Shown here in pieces: positions 7,806 to 15,526 of a DNA stretch of 64,000 bases. The notes beneath the pieces are model-generated. The model was given only the letters and a program-made list of their open reading frames with translations. It had not been told where the DNA came from and did no database searches. The position numbers and the translations under genes are program-made. Origin of the DNA: Rhizobium album (lineage in GTDB: Bacteria; Pseudomonadota; Alphaproteobacteria; Rhizobiales; Rhizobiaceae); the NCBI RefSeq assembly GCF_003122325.1, contig NZ_QFBC01000002.1, positions 186,001 through 250,000 of the forward strand. Reading direction: 5' to 3'. Numbering within the stretch: position 1 is the first letter of the stretch; every line of letters starts with the position of its first letter.

Positions 7806-8213
7806 ATGAATGGACTGATCGGCCTTCTCGGGACCCTGGCCGCCTCGAACGTCCGCAGAACCGTTGCGCGCACCCGGCGCAACGGCATTCTCCTGGCGGT
7901 ATCGGGCCTGCTTTTCCTGACAACCTATCTTTTCGGCCTGATCGCGCTGGCCCTTTGGCTGTCAGTGCGCCGCGATCCGATCTTCGCCGCGCTGGCGATC
8001 GCGGTCGGCACGCTGGTTCTCGGATTGATCATTCTCGTCGTCATGGCGATCATCAACAAGATCGAGGAGCGGCGGGCAAGGGAAAGGCGCCTTGCGCTTG
8101 AATCGACGATCGCCGCAAGCCTGTCGGTCATCCGGTCGCAGCCGCTGCTGACCGCAGCCCTCGCGTTCGGCATCGTCGCCTCAAACCTCATCAAACCCCG
8201 AAACAAAAATTAA
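7806..8213 (+). CDS. Phage-holin-superfamily-like (DUF1469 type) membrane protein (135 aa)
   Basis: The ATG at 7806 follows the DUF883 stop by 1 bp; a longer frame reading back into that gene is not credible. Two adjacent membrane segments (about 26-50 and 60-83) with a short polar turn are followed by a charged region (KIEERRARERRLALE) and a weak third hydrophobic stretch near the end. This is the layout of the YqjE/DUF1469 proteins that accompany YqjD/DUF883 genes in enterobacteria. Molecular function is unknown; it is not evidence of a prophage. Confidence 0.75.
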   Translation: MNGLIGLLGTLAASNVRRTVARTRRNGILLAVSGLLFLTTYLFGLIALALWLSVRRDPIFAALAIAVGTLVLGLIILVVMAIINKIEERRARERRLALESTIAASLSVIRSQPLLTAALAFGIVASNLIKPRNKN

Positions 8214-8230
8214 GCGCGTCACATCAACGG

Positions 8231-8261
8231 CGTCATCCCCGGCACAAGACCGGGGATGACG
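8231..8261. repeat. Intergenic palindromic repeat unit
   Basis: CGTCATCCCCGG and CCGGGGATGACG form a perfect 12-bp inverted repeat around a 7-nt loop. It resembles the unit at 39724-39746, and GTCATCCYCGG-type hairpins are common between genes in alphaproteobacteria. It lies between the convergent holin-like and ecfG genes and could also act as a bidirectional transcription stop. Confidence 0.75.
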
Positions 8262-8318
8262 CTGGAGACGTTTTATGCGCTTTGTCAGACTTCGAGAAAA
8301 CCGACCTTGAGCACCACG

Positions 8319-8873
8319 TCAGAAGGCAAACGCCTTCGACGTGAGCGGAGCCGATGTCGCATCTGGCCCGTAGTCGCCCTCGCCGGTGACCTGCAGCAAT
8401 TCCTGCAGTCTGAGACGGGCGCGGTTGACGCGGCTCTTGATCGTGCCGACAGCGCAGCCGCAGATTTCGGCCGCTTCCTCATAGGAAAAACCGGAAGCGC
8501 CGACGAGAACCACGGCTTCCCGCTGGTCCGGCGGAAGCTTTTCCAGCGCCCGGCGGAAATCCTGCAGGTCCATCGACCCGTATTGCGACGGATGGGTCGC
8601 CATCGAGTCGGTGAATGCGCCGTCGCTGTCCTGTATCTCGCGGCCATGCTTACGCATCTGGCTGAACAGTTCGTTGCGCAGAATCGTGAACAGCCAGGCC
8701 TTCATGTTGGTGCCCATCTGGTAATGATCCTGCTTTGCCCAGGCCTTCATGATCGTGTCCTGGACAAGATCGTCGGCGCGGTCATGGCGACCGATCAGGG
8801 AGATTGCAAAAGCACGGAGACTCGGAAGGGATGCCAGCAGCTCCCTCTTGAAGCTTGGTTGCGATTCCGTCAT
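8319..8873 (-). CDS. ecfG: ECF sigma factor EcfG (general stress response)
   Basis: Directs RNA polymerase to general stress promoters; held inactive by NepR until PhyR is phosphorylated. Region 2 (about 20-80: LRAFAISLIGRHDRADDLVQ, ending NMKAWLFTILRNEL) and region 4 (about 110-165: LPPDQREAVVLVGASGFSYE then GTIKSRVNRARLRLQ) are both clear. The ATG at 8873 has a GAGG at good spacing; a GTG at 8885 would overlap the nepR stop (GTGA) and add four residues. It forms an operon with nepR. Confidence 0.92.
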   Translation of the reverse strand: MTESQPSFKRELLASLPSLRAFAISLIGRHDRADDLVQDTIMKAWAKQDHYQMGTNMKAWLFTILRNELFSQMRKHGREIQDSDGAFTDSMATHPSQYGSMDLQDFRRALEKLPPDQREAVVLVGASGFSYEEAAEICGCAVGTIKSRVNRARLRLQELLQVTGEGDYGPDATSAPLTSKAFAF

Positions 8874-8881
8874 CACAGACC

Positions 8882-9091
8882 TCACTTGCCAACTTTTTCG
8901 GAAGACAGGCGTTCGACCTGGTCGAGCTTTTCAAGCAAATCCAGAAACCGATCGGGTATGACCTCCTCCTGCACCGCCGAATACAAGGACCGGAGCCGGA
9001 TTCCGATCTGGTTATTTGGATCAAGGATATCGCCGGCATGGCCATTCTCTTTCCGGCGGATCTCGTGATCCTCTTTCTTGTTGTTCATCAT
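8882..9091 (-). CDS. nepR: Anti-sigma factor NepR
   Basis: A 69-residue protein with a charged N-terminus and the NepR core (IGIRLRSLYSAVQEEVIPDR then FLDLLEKLDQVE), whose two helices wrap around EcfG or, after stress, bind PhyR. I chose the Met pair at 9091/9088 rather than upstream Mets up to 9250, because the promoter lies at 9261-9286 and the extra residues are unlike NepR. It is immediately upstream of ecfG, the standard order, and faces phyR. Confidence 0.88.
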   Translation of the reverse strand: MMNNKKEDHEIRRKENGHAGDILDPNNQIGIRLRSLYSAVQEEVIPDRFLDLLEKLDQVERLSSEKVGK

Positions 9092-9260
9092 CAATATTTC
9101 GCTCTTGTGCGTTGCTGAATGGTCGTTACTCTCGACAAGCCGAAATCGCCAGCGCGACCGCGATGTCCCCGAGTCCTCATGCGCGCCAATTCGTGGCGTT
9201 CGGTTCATTTCATGATCCATGGTCATTTTGAACAGCACCCAAACCGGCAATCGGCTATAT

Positions 9261-9286
9261 AATGCGCCAGACGGTAAAAAAGTTCC
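9261..9286 (-). promoter_or_regulatory. EcfG promoter for nepR-ecfG (autoregulatory)
   Basis: Read on the minus strand: GGAAC (9286-9282), 17-bp spacer, CATT (9264-9261), one base off the CGTT minus-10 consensus. Autoregulation of nepR-ecfG by EcfG is common in this system. Confidence 0.65.
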
Positions 9287-9295
9287 GGGGCGACC

Positions 9296-9320
9296 GGAAC
9301 TTTTTTCGAAACGCTGCGTT
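9296..9320 (+). promoter_or_regulatory. EcfG promoter for phyR
   Basis: GGAAC (9296-9300), 16-bp spacer, CGTT (9317-9320), then AAC, the same CGTTAAC end as the promoter at 7325. It lies 51 bp before the phyR start. Its minus-35 box is back to back with that of nepR-ecfG, separated by only 9 bp. Confidence 0.82.
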
Positions 9321-9370
9321 AACCGTGCGATTGGTACCCGCTTCGGGGCGACTTAATTGGGAGTTTTTCA

Positions 9371-10165
9371 ATGACACTTTCTACTCGAATTGCGCCGCAC
9401 ATTCCTTACCTGCGGCGTTATTCCCGTGCGCTGACGGGCACCCAGACCTCCGGGGATGCCTATGTTGCCGCGGTTCTCGAGGCGATCATCGCAGATATCA
9501 GCATTTTTCCGCAGTCCTCGGACGACCGTGTCGCACTTTATAAACTCTATACCGATCTTTTTGGTTCCGCCGTCGTCTCCGTCCCCGAGCCGGTGTCGCC
9601 GTATGCCTGGGAACAGCGGGCCTCGCTCAATCTTTCCAAGGTGCCGCCGGCAGCCCGGCAAGCCTTCCTTCTCGCTTCGGTGGAGAATTTCCGCGTCGAC
9701 GAGATCGCCGAAATCCTGAGCCTGAGCGAAAAGGACGTGTTCCTGCTGCTCGACGAGGCGTCCCAGGAGATTTCGCGGCAGGTCGCCACCGATATCATGA
9801 TCATCGAAGACGAACCGCTCATCGCCATGGACATCGAGCAGATGGTGGAGAGCCTTGGCCACCGCGTCACCGGTATCGCCCGCACCCATGCCGAGGCCGT
9901 CAAACTCTACAACACCACGCATCCGCGCATGGTGCTTGCCGATATCCAGCTGGCGGACGGCAGCTCCGGCATCGACGCCGTCAACGACATCCTCAAGAAC
10001 AGCTCGATTCCCGTCATCTTCATCACTGCCTTCCCCGAGCGCCTGCTGACCGGTGAAAGGCCGGAGCCGACATTCCTCGTGACGAAGCCGTTCAATCCGG
10101 ACATGGTCAAGGCTTTGATCAGCCAGGCACTCTTCTTTAATGAAAGCACACGGGCGGCCGCTTGA
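9371..10165 (+). CDS. phyR: PhyR anti-anti-sigma response regulator
   Basis: A 264-aa protein with a sigma-factor mimic domain (about 1-130, with the region 4-like LPPAARQAFLLASVENFRVD-type helix around residue 95) fused to a C-terminal receiver (about 138-262). The phosphoacceptor is Asp191 in VLADIQL, with acidic residues in IIEDEP and a conserved Lys in LVTKPF. When phosphorylated, the mimic domain opens and captures NepR, freeing EcfG. It diverges from nepR-ecfG and is followed by a histidine kinase gene. Confidence 0.95.
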   Translation: MTLSTRIAPHIPYLRRYSRALTGTQTSGDAYVAAVLEAIIADISIFPQSSDDRVALYKLYTDLFGSAVVSVPEPVSPYAWEQRASLNLSKVPPAARQAFLLASVENFRVDEIAEILSLSEKDVFLLLDEASQEISRQVATDIMIIEDEPLIAMDIEQMVESLGHRVTGIARTHAEAVKLYNTTHPRMVLADIQLADGSSGIDAVNDILKNSSIPVIFITAFPERLLTGERPEPTFLVTKPFNPDMVKALISQALFFNESTRAAA

Positions 10166-10328
10166 CGCGGCCTCCAGCCGGAGGCAGGGCGCTTGATCCG
10201 TTCCAGCCGCACATTGCGCGACGAGGAATTCCGGCGCCTGCCGGCCCTGCCCGTTCCGGCGATTACGGACTGCTGTCGGCTCCCGCTTCACGCCTGACGC
10301 CGAAGCGGGGCTGAGGAAAGGCTGTTAT

Positions 10329-11345
10329 GTGAGTAATCAATCGATTTCGGGCCCGACATTCACCACCGAATGCAAGGCCGTGACCCTGGAACGCGCCCTT
10401 TATGGTGCGGGCATAGGTCTTATTCATCAGGATGGCGAGCTGGCCATCCGTTACGCCGAGAACCTGCCGGAACATTTCGACGTTTCGGCCGGCCTCATCG
10501 GCATGGACGACCGTGCCCTTTTCGGCGAGGACGACGGGCGGCGGCTGGTCGCAGTCAAGGCCGCCGTGCTGAAGAGCGGTGAGCCGACGACCACCGAAAT
10601 CGAGTGGAAGACGCCTGAGGGACTCAAGATCTACGAGTTGAAGCTGCAGCAGACCCGCGACGGCGAACGCCTCGGCGTGCTGTCGATCATCTCCGACGTC
10701 ACCGACAGCCGCCATCGCGAACGCGTGCTGAAATCTTTGTTGCGCGAACTGTCGCATCGCTCGAAAAACCTGCTGGCGATCATCCAGGGCATTGCCATGC
10801 AGACGGCACGGCATACGATTTCGCTGGATTATTTCCTCGTGAAATTTCGCGGCCGGCTGCAGTCCTTGTCCAATTCGCAGGATCTCGTGACGGATTCCAG
10901 CTGGCGCGGCGCCTATCTGTTCGAGCTTGCCGAAAAGCAGTTCGCCCCCTACTGGCCGGATCGCGCCCGCCCGCTGCGCGTCCAGGGCGTCAATGCGCAT
11001 CTGACACCCAACGCCGCCGTGCATCTGGGGCTTGCGCTGCACGAACTCATTGTCAATTCCGCCACCCACGGCGCCATTGCCGCCGGCTCCACCACGATCA
11101 GCATCGATTGTCGCAAGCTCACCTATGAAGGCCATGACGCCATCGAGGTGGTGTGGACGGAGCTGACCGCCGGCGGACGCCAGAACAGCGATTTCGACGA
11201 CAAGAGTTTCGGACGCGCCGTCCTGGAAAGGGTCGTGCCCTCTTCCGTCAACGGTCGGTCCGCCTTCACGCTTGAGCCGCACCGCATCGAATACCGGCTG
11301 ACCATCCCCGATACGGAATTCGAATTGATCGGCCAGGCCTTCTGA
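10329..11345 (+). CDS. HWE/HisKA_2-type sensor histidine kinase
   Basis: A 338-aa soluble kinase. Residues about 15-125 resemble a PAS-like sensor domain (LYGAGIGLIHQDGELAIRYA onward). The dimerisation helix has His143 in LSHRSKN, then an ATPase domain with HELIVNSATHGA as the N-box. This H-box and N-box form belongs to the HWE/HisKA_2 group that feeds PhyR (PhyK and relatives). The start is a GTG at 10329, with GAGGAAAGG 7 nt upstream; the ATG two bases before it is followed at once by a stop. Its place beside phyR suggests it phosphorylates PhyR. Confidence 0.85.
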   Translation: MSNQSISGPTFTTECKAVTLERALYGAGIGLIHQDGELAIRYAENLPEHFDVSAGLIGMDDRALFGEDDGRRLVAVKAAVLKSGEPTTTEIEWKTPEGLKIYELKLQQTRDGERLGVLSIISDVTDSRHRERVLKSLLRELSHRSKNLLAIIQGIAMQTARHTISLDYFLVKFRGRLQSLSNSQDLVTDSSWRGAYLFELAEKQFAPYWPDRARPLRVQGVNAHLTPNAAVHLGLALHELIVNSATHGAIAAGSTTISIDCRKLTYEGHDAIEVVWTELTAGGRQNSDFDDKSFGRAVLERVVPSSVNGRSAFTLEPHRIEYRLTIPDTEFELIGQAF

Positions 11346-11395
11346 CAACGGAAACTGGCGGCTCTCCTGTCTTGAGGCGGGAAAAACGCATAATA

Positions 11396-11435
11396 AAAGA
11401 CAGCCAGCGCTTCGGGCGAAACACTGGCTGTCTTT
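11396..11435. terminator. Bidirectional hairpin terminator after the kinase gene
   Basis: AAAGACAGCCAG (11396-11407) and CTGGCTGTCTTT (11424-11435) form a perfect 12-bp stem, with A-rich and T-containing flanks on both strands. Confidence 0.85.
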
Positions 11436-11878
11436 GCACTCACCGGGAGGGGAACCGTGAGTGAGGTCCGGAGCGTTTTGGGGCGCGCATTGGGGTCGAT
11501 GCGATAACCTCCGGATACGAGAAGAACGTGCGCCGCCAGAAAAGGTTCCGGCTGCCGACAAAAAATTCGAAATTTTTCATTTTTTCCGTCGCTATACGAT
11601 CCCGCAAATCGCAGGCACCTCGCGCCATTTGCCGGCATGCCCATGAAAACATGAATTTTTGAGTATAATTTTAAGAACATGGGAAAAATCATGGAGATAG
11701 TCGGAATGATGCGACGCACAAGCGTTATCGACCCGACAAAGCTGAATGAATGACGAACGTTTTTTCTTGACCGACAGCAGACGATCCCGGCCTTATCTCA
11801 AAATTTTACCGTTTGATAAATAAAATATCCTGCGATACCCTCTTCATCACTAGCCGTTTACTAAAAGAGGGAACTTCA
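11436..11878. other. Long AT-rich leader region upstream of preT
   Basis: About 440 bp without a credible gene. The part 11560-11830 is AT-rich and must hold the preT promoter. One weak RutR-like site is annotated separately (11805-11820). I see no tRNA or defined riboswitch fold here. Confidence 0.5.
11805..11820. promoter_or_regulatory. Weak candidate RutR operator before preT
   Basis: TTTACCGTTTGATAAA matches 10 of the 14 defined positions of the E. coli RutR consensus TTGACCA-N2-TGGTCAA and shares TTTACC with the stronger site at 17483. It lies about 60 bp upstream of preT. Low-complexity AT content makes a chance match possible. Confidence 0.3.
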
Positions 11879-13240
11879 ATGGGACGACTGGAAACTGGGA
11901 TACAAGCTGGCCGCCTGTCGCCGGCCGAGTATGACAAGAATTTCTCCGATCTCCATCCGCGCCTTGACGATCATGAGGCCCTGGTTGCCTCCGACCGCTG
12001 CTATTTCTGCTACGATGCGCCGTGCATGACGGCCTGTCCCACCTCGATCGACATTCCGCTGTTCATCCGGCAGATTTCGACCAGCAATGCGCTGGGTGCG
12101 GCCCACACGATCTTCGACCAGAACATTCTCGGCGGCATGTGCGCCCGCGTCTGTCCCACCGAAACCCTCTGCGAGCAGGCCTGCGTGCGCAACACCGCCG
12201 AACATCGCCCGGTCGAGATCGGCCGGCTGCAGCGTTATGCCACCGACATCGCCATGGAAAAGAACAAGCAGTTCTACCAGCGCGCCGTGCCGACCGGCAA
12301 GACGATCGCCGTCATCGGCGCCGGCCCGGCAGGTCTCGCCGCCGCCCACCGCCTGGCGGTGAAAGGCCACTCGGTGGTGATTTTCGACGGTCGCGAAAAA
12401 TCCGGCGGCCTCAACGAATACGGCATCGCCACCTACAAGTCGGTCGATAATTTCGCCCAGCGCGAGGTCGACTACGTGCTGTCGATCGGCGGCATTGAGG
12501 TCAGGCATGGCCAGAAACTTGGCCGCGACTTCAATCTCGGCGATCTCGCGGCCAAATACGACGCCGTGTTCCTCGGCATCGGCCTTGCCGGCGTCAACGC
12601 GCTGCGCACCGAAGGCGAAACCCTTGACGGCGTCGGCGACGCCGTCGATTTCATCGCCGGCCTGCGCCAGGCGAAAGACAAGGCTGACATCGCCATCGGC
12701 CGTCGCGTCGTCGTTCTCGGCGGCGGCATGACCGCCATCGACGCCGCCGTCCAGGCAAAGCTGCTCGGCGCCGAAGAAGTGACGATCTGCTACCGCCGCG
12801 GCAAGGAACATATGAACGCCTCGGAATTCGAGCAGGATCTCGCAAGCTCCAAGGGTGTCATCATCCGCCACTGGCTGGCACCGAAGAAGATCATCGCCAA
12901 GGACGGCCATGTCGCCGGCATCGAGGTCGAATATACCGAGATCGCCGATGGCAAGCTTGTCGGCACCGGCGAAACCGGCGTCATTGCCGCCGACCAGATC
13001 CTCAAGGCCATCGGCCAGAGCTTCGAGGCCTCAGGCCTTGGCGCCCTGGCCATGGAAAACGGCCGCATCGTCATCGATGCCGAAGGCCGCACTTCGGCGC
13101 ACAATGTCTGGGCCGGCGGCGACTGTGTGCTCGGCGGCGAGGACCTGACGGTTTCCGCCGTCGCCCAGGGCCGCGACGCGGCGGAATCGATCCATCGCCT
13201 GCTCGCCGCTGCCGCGCAGCCGGCCGTTGCCGTCGCTTGA
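11879..13240 (+). CDS. preT: NAD-dependent dihydropyrimidine dehydrogenase, PreT subunit
   Basis: With PreA it reduces uracil and thymine to their dihydro forms, the first step of reductive pyrimidine breakdown. The 453-aa protein has an N-terminal Cys-rich Fe-S domain (CYFCYDAPCMTACPTSIDIP and CARVCPTETLCEQACVR, about 40-110), then an FAD site (VIGAGPAGLAAAHRLA, about 144-159) and an NAD(P)H site (VVVLGGGMTAIDAA, about 277-290), like the GltD/DPD N-terminal half. The ATG at 11879 follows AGAGGGAAC; the frame extends 22 codons further up but without a good RBS. preA starts 15 bp downstream. Confidence 0.93.
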   Translation: MGRLETGIQAGRLSPAEYDKNFSDLHPRLDDHEALVASDRCYFCYDAPCMTACPTSIDIPLFIRQISTSNALGAAHTIFDQNILGGMCARVCPTETLCEQACVRNTAEHRPVEIGRLQRYATDIAMEKNKQFYQRAVPTGKTIAVIGAGPAGLAAAHRLAVKGHSVVIFDGREKSGGLNEYGIATYKSVDNFAQREVDYVLSIGGIEVRHGQKLGRDFNLGDLAAKYDAVFLGIGLAGVNALRTEGETLDGVGDAVDFIAGLRQAKDKADIAIGRRVVVLGGGMTAIDAAVQAKLLGAEEVTICYRRGKEHMNASEFEQDLASSKGVIIRHWLAPKKIIAKDGHVAGIEVEYTEIADGKLVGTGETGVIAADQILKAIGQSFEASGLGALAMENGRIVIDAEGRTSAHNVWAGGDCVLGGEDLTVSAVAQGRDAAESIHRLLAAAAQPAVAVA

Positions 13241-13255
13241 AGGGGAGAATGAACC

Positions 13256-14569
13256 ATGGCTGATCTCAGAAACAATTTCGTCGGCATCAAATCCCCCAAC
13301 CCGTTCTGGCTGGCCTCGGCGCCGCCGACGGACAAGGCCTACAACGTCGAGCGCGCCTTCAAGGCCGGCTGGGGCGGCGTCGTCTGGAAGACGCTCGGCG
13401 AGGAAGGCCCGCCGGTCGTCAACGTCAACGGTCCGCGCTACGGCGCCATCTGGGGCGCCGACCGCCGGCTGCTCGGCCTCAACAACATCGAGCTGATCAC
13501 CGACCGCGACCTCTACACCAACCTGCGCGAAATGAAGCAGGTGAAGATGAACTGGCCGGACCGGGCGCTGATCGCCTCGATCATGGTGCCTTGCGAAGAA
13601 GAAAGCTGGAAGGCGATCCTGCCGCTGGTGGAAGAGACCGGCGCCGATGGCATCGAGCTTAATTTCGGCTGTCCGCACGGCATGTCCGAACGCGGCATGG
13701 GCGCTGCGGTCGGCCAGGTGCCGGAATATATCGAGATGGTGGTGCGCTGGTGCAAGCAATACACCCGCATGCCTGTCATCACCAAGCTGACGCCGAACAT
13801 CACCGATATCCGCAAGCCGGCCCGTGCCGCCAAGGCCGGCGGCACCGACGCCGTATCGCTGATCAACACCATCAACTCGATCGTCTCCGTCGACCTCGAC
13901 AATTTCGCACCGAACCCGACGGTCGGCGGCAAGGGCACGCATGGCGGTTATTGCGGCCCAGCGGTCAAGCCGATCGCGCTCAACATGGTGGCCGAGATCG
14001 CCCGCGATCCGGAAACCCACGGCCTGCCGATCTCCGGCATCGGCGGCATCACCACCTGGCGCGACGCGGCGGAATTCCTGGTGCTCGGTGCCGGCAACGT
14101 CCAGGTCTGCACCGCGGCGATGACCTACGGCTTCAAGATCGTCCAGGAAATGATCTCCGGCCTGTCCGACTGGATGGACGCCAAGGGCCACCGCAATCTC
14201 GACGACATCACCGGCCGCGCCGTGCCGAACGTCACCGACTGGCAGTACCTCAACCTCAACTACATCGCCAAGGCGCACATCGACCAGGATGCCTGCATCA
14301 AGTGCGGTCGCTGCCACATCGCCTGCGAGGACACTTCTCACCAGGCGATCACCCAGTTCGTGAATGGCGTCAGGCATTTCGAGGTGATGGAAGACGAATG
14401 CGTCGGCTGCAATCTCTGCGTCAACGTCTGCCCGGTCGAGAACTGCATCACCATGGTCGGTCTCGATCCCGGCACGCTCGACCAGCGCACCGGCAAGGTC
14501 GTCGATCCGAACTATGCCAACTGGACGACGCATCCCAACAATCCGATGGCGCGTCAGGCAGCGGAATAA
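13256..14569 (+). CDS. preA: NAD-dependent dihydropyrimidine dehydrogenase, PreA subunit
   Basis: The FMN-containing catalytic subunit (437 aa). A dihydroorotate-dehydrogenase-like TIM barrel fills about 5-315 (NPFWLASAPPTDKAYNVERA near the start; NFGCPHGMSERGMGAAVGQ carrying the active-site cysteine region). A C-terminal two-cluster ferredoxin follows (CIKCGRCHIACED and CVGCNLCVNVCPVENC, about 345-405). It is cotranscribed with preT and followed by a strong terminator, so the pair is a separate unit from the other pyrimidine genes 3 kb downstream. Confidence 0.94.
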   Translation: MADLRNNFVGIKSPNPFWLASAPPTDKAYNVERAFKAGWGGVVWKTLGEEGPPVVNVNGPRYGAIWGADRRLLGLNNIELITDRDLYTNLREMKQVKMNWPDRALIASIMVPCEEESWKAILPLVEETGADGIELNFGCPHGMSERGMGAAVGQVPEYIEMVVRWCKQYTRMPVITKLTPNITDIRKPARAAKAGGTDAVSLINTINSIVSVDLDNFAPNPTVGGKGTHGGYCGPAVKPIALNMVAEIARDPETHGLPISGIGGITTWRDAAEFLVLGAGNVQVCTAAMTYGFKIVQEMISGLSDWMDAKGHRNLDDITGRAVPNVTDWQYLNLNYIAKAHIDQDACIKCGRCHIACEDTSHQAITQFVNGVRHFEVMEDECVGCNLCVNVCPVENCITMVGLDPGTLDQRTGKVVDPNYANWTTHPNNPMARQAAE

Positions 14570-14626
14570 CAAAACAAGGCGACTGGCGCTCCCGCCGCGT
14601 CGCACATAGTCCTCCTCCAGTCCTCG

Positions 14627-14654
14627 ACGGGATGCTCCGGCATCCCGTTTTTTT
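14627..14654 (+). terminator. Terminator of preTA
   Basis: ACGGGATG / CATCCCGT stem with a CTCCGG loop, followed by seven T. It lies 58 bp after the preA stop. Confidence 0.9.
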
Positions 14655-14860
14655 GTCCCGGCGTTTTTTGTCCCGGCACAGGCCGAGACGCGGCACCAGG
14701 CGCCAATCAGGCAAGACCGACGGCCGCGCTCCGAACAGGAAAATGGAATACGGCATCACCCAGCCGCAGTGGCTCTCCCATGGAGAGGCATCTCAAAACG
14801 ATGCGGGAGAGGAAAGCGTGAGCTACCCCTCCTTCCGGCGAACCGGAAAAACGATAGGCC

Positions 14861-15064
14861 TTAGCGCTTGGCGCCGTCGGATGTATCCTGGCCGGCGTCG
14901 CGCACGGCTTCGTCGTGATACCAGCAGGTATCGACGACAGCGGGCGCCGTCTCGAACTTTTCCAGATCGCTCATGAGGGCCGCGCGCACATCGTCGAAAC
15001 GCCGGCGACCGCGCAGCGGGAACTGGTAGATTTTGGCAGTCTGCTGATGAAGACCCGTGTCCAT
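14861..15064 (-). CDS. gstI: GstI-like glutamine synthetase II inhibitor (DUF2735)
   Basis: A 67-aa protein starting MDTGLHQQTAKIYQFPLRGR, the DUF2735 signature, and diverging from glnII. In Rhizobium leguminosarum the small protein GstI, encoded divergently next to glnII, blocks GSII synthesis at the translational level. Size, orientation and neighbour all agree, so I infer the same role here. It has a basic first half and an acidic middle, with no membrane segment. The start at 15064 opens exactly at the family N-terminus. Symbol assigned by synteny and family. Confidence 0.78.
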   Translation of the reverse strand: MDTGLHQQTAKIYQFPLRGRRRFDDVRAALMSDLEKFETAPAVVDTCWYHDEAVRDAGQDTSDGAKR

Positions 15065-15417
15065 CTGTTCGCCTTTCCAAAACCGCTGCCAAAAACGAAA
15101 TCAATGCAGCGATCTATATTTGCCTATATTTTAATCATACTGCTCTCTTTTTTATCAATATACGGCTTCCGCCTGGATATTTCTATCCTCACTTCAAAAA
15201 ATTCGTCTTTTTTTCAAATTTTGGCTGAAATTTCCGATTTTTCTCTCGATTTTTCCGCGAAAATGAATCCGTTTTGCGTTTTCCTGCTCAAAATCCTTCG
15301 ATTTCTCCAAAAAATATAAATAAAAGAAAGTTCTAATTTACAGAAATCGTGTCGCATAAGGATAAGAACGACATCGACTTTGTGAATCTTTGACGATTCT
15401 TCGCCCCATCGGCAAAC
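15065..15417. other. AT-rich gstI/glnII intergenic control region
   Basis: About 350 bp with strong AT bias against the surrounding GC-rich genome, including T-rich runs near 15145-15250 and A-rich runs near 15310-15330. It must hold the gstI promoter and any NtrC sites for the sigma-54 promoter that follows. I could not pick a clear NtrC palindrome by eye. An open frame here of 130 codons looks like a low-complexity artefact. Confidence 0.6.
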
Positions 15418-15432
15418 TGGCACGCAAAATGC
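15418..15432 (+). promoter_or_regulatory. Sigma-54 (RpoN) promoter of glnII
   Basis: TGGCACGCAAAATGC has the GG and GC dinucleotides exactly 10 bp apart, as in the -24/-12 consensus TGGCAC-N5-TTGC (one mismatch in the -12 part). It lies 95 bp upstream of glnII. Rhizobial glnII is known to be NtrC/sigma-54 dependent. Confidence 0.85.
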
Positions 15433-15526
15433 GTCAGTAATGCTGTCCGGTGTTGGTCGACCTCGCTTTCAGCGATCTGGCTCACTTGAGGATTTGCTCA
15501 CACCTTCACGTATGAGAGACTCGCAA

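Noticed and set aside
7806-8213. Holin-like gene as a sign of a prophage
   Set aside because: It pairs with a DUF883 gene under a stress promoter and no phage genes are nearby; the family resemblance is to YqjE-type membrane proteins.
11451-11477. GGAAC followed by CGTT after 18 bp, resembling an EcfG promoter
   Set aside because: Spacer is 18 bp, outside the 16-17 range, and no gene starts within 400 bp downstream.
14915-15319. Possible membrane protein on the plus strand in the gstI/glnII region
   Set aside because: It overlaps gstI antisense, and its hydrophobic part comes from the AT-rich control region; no RBS or family match.
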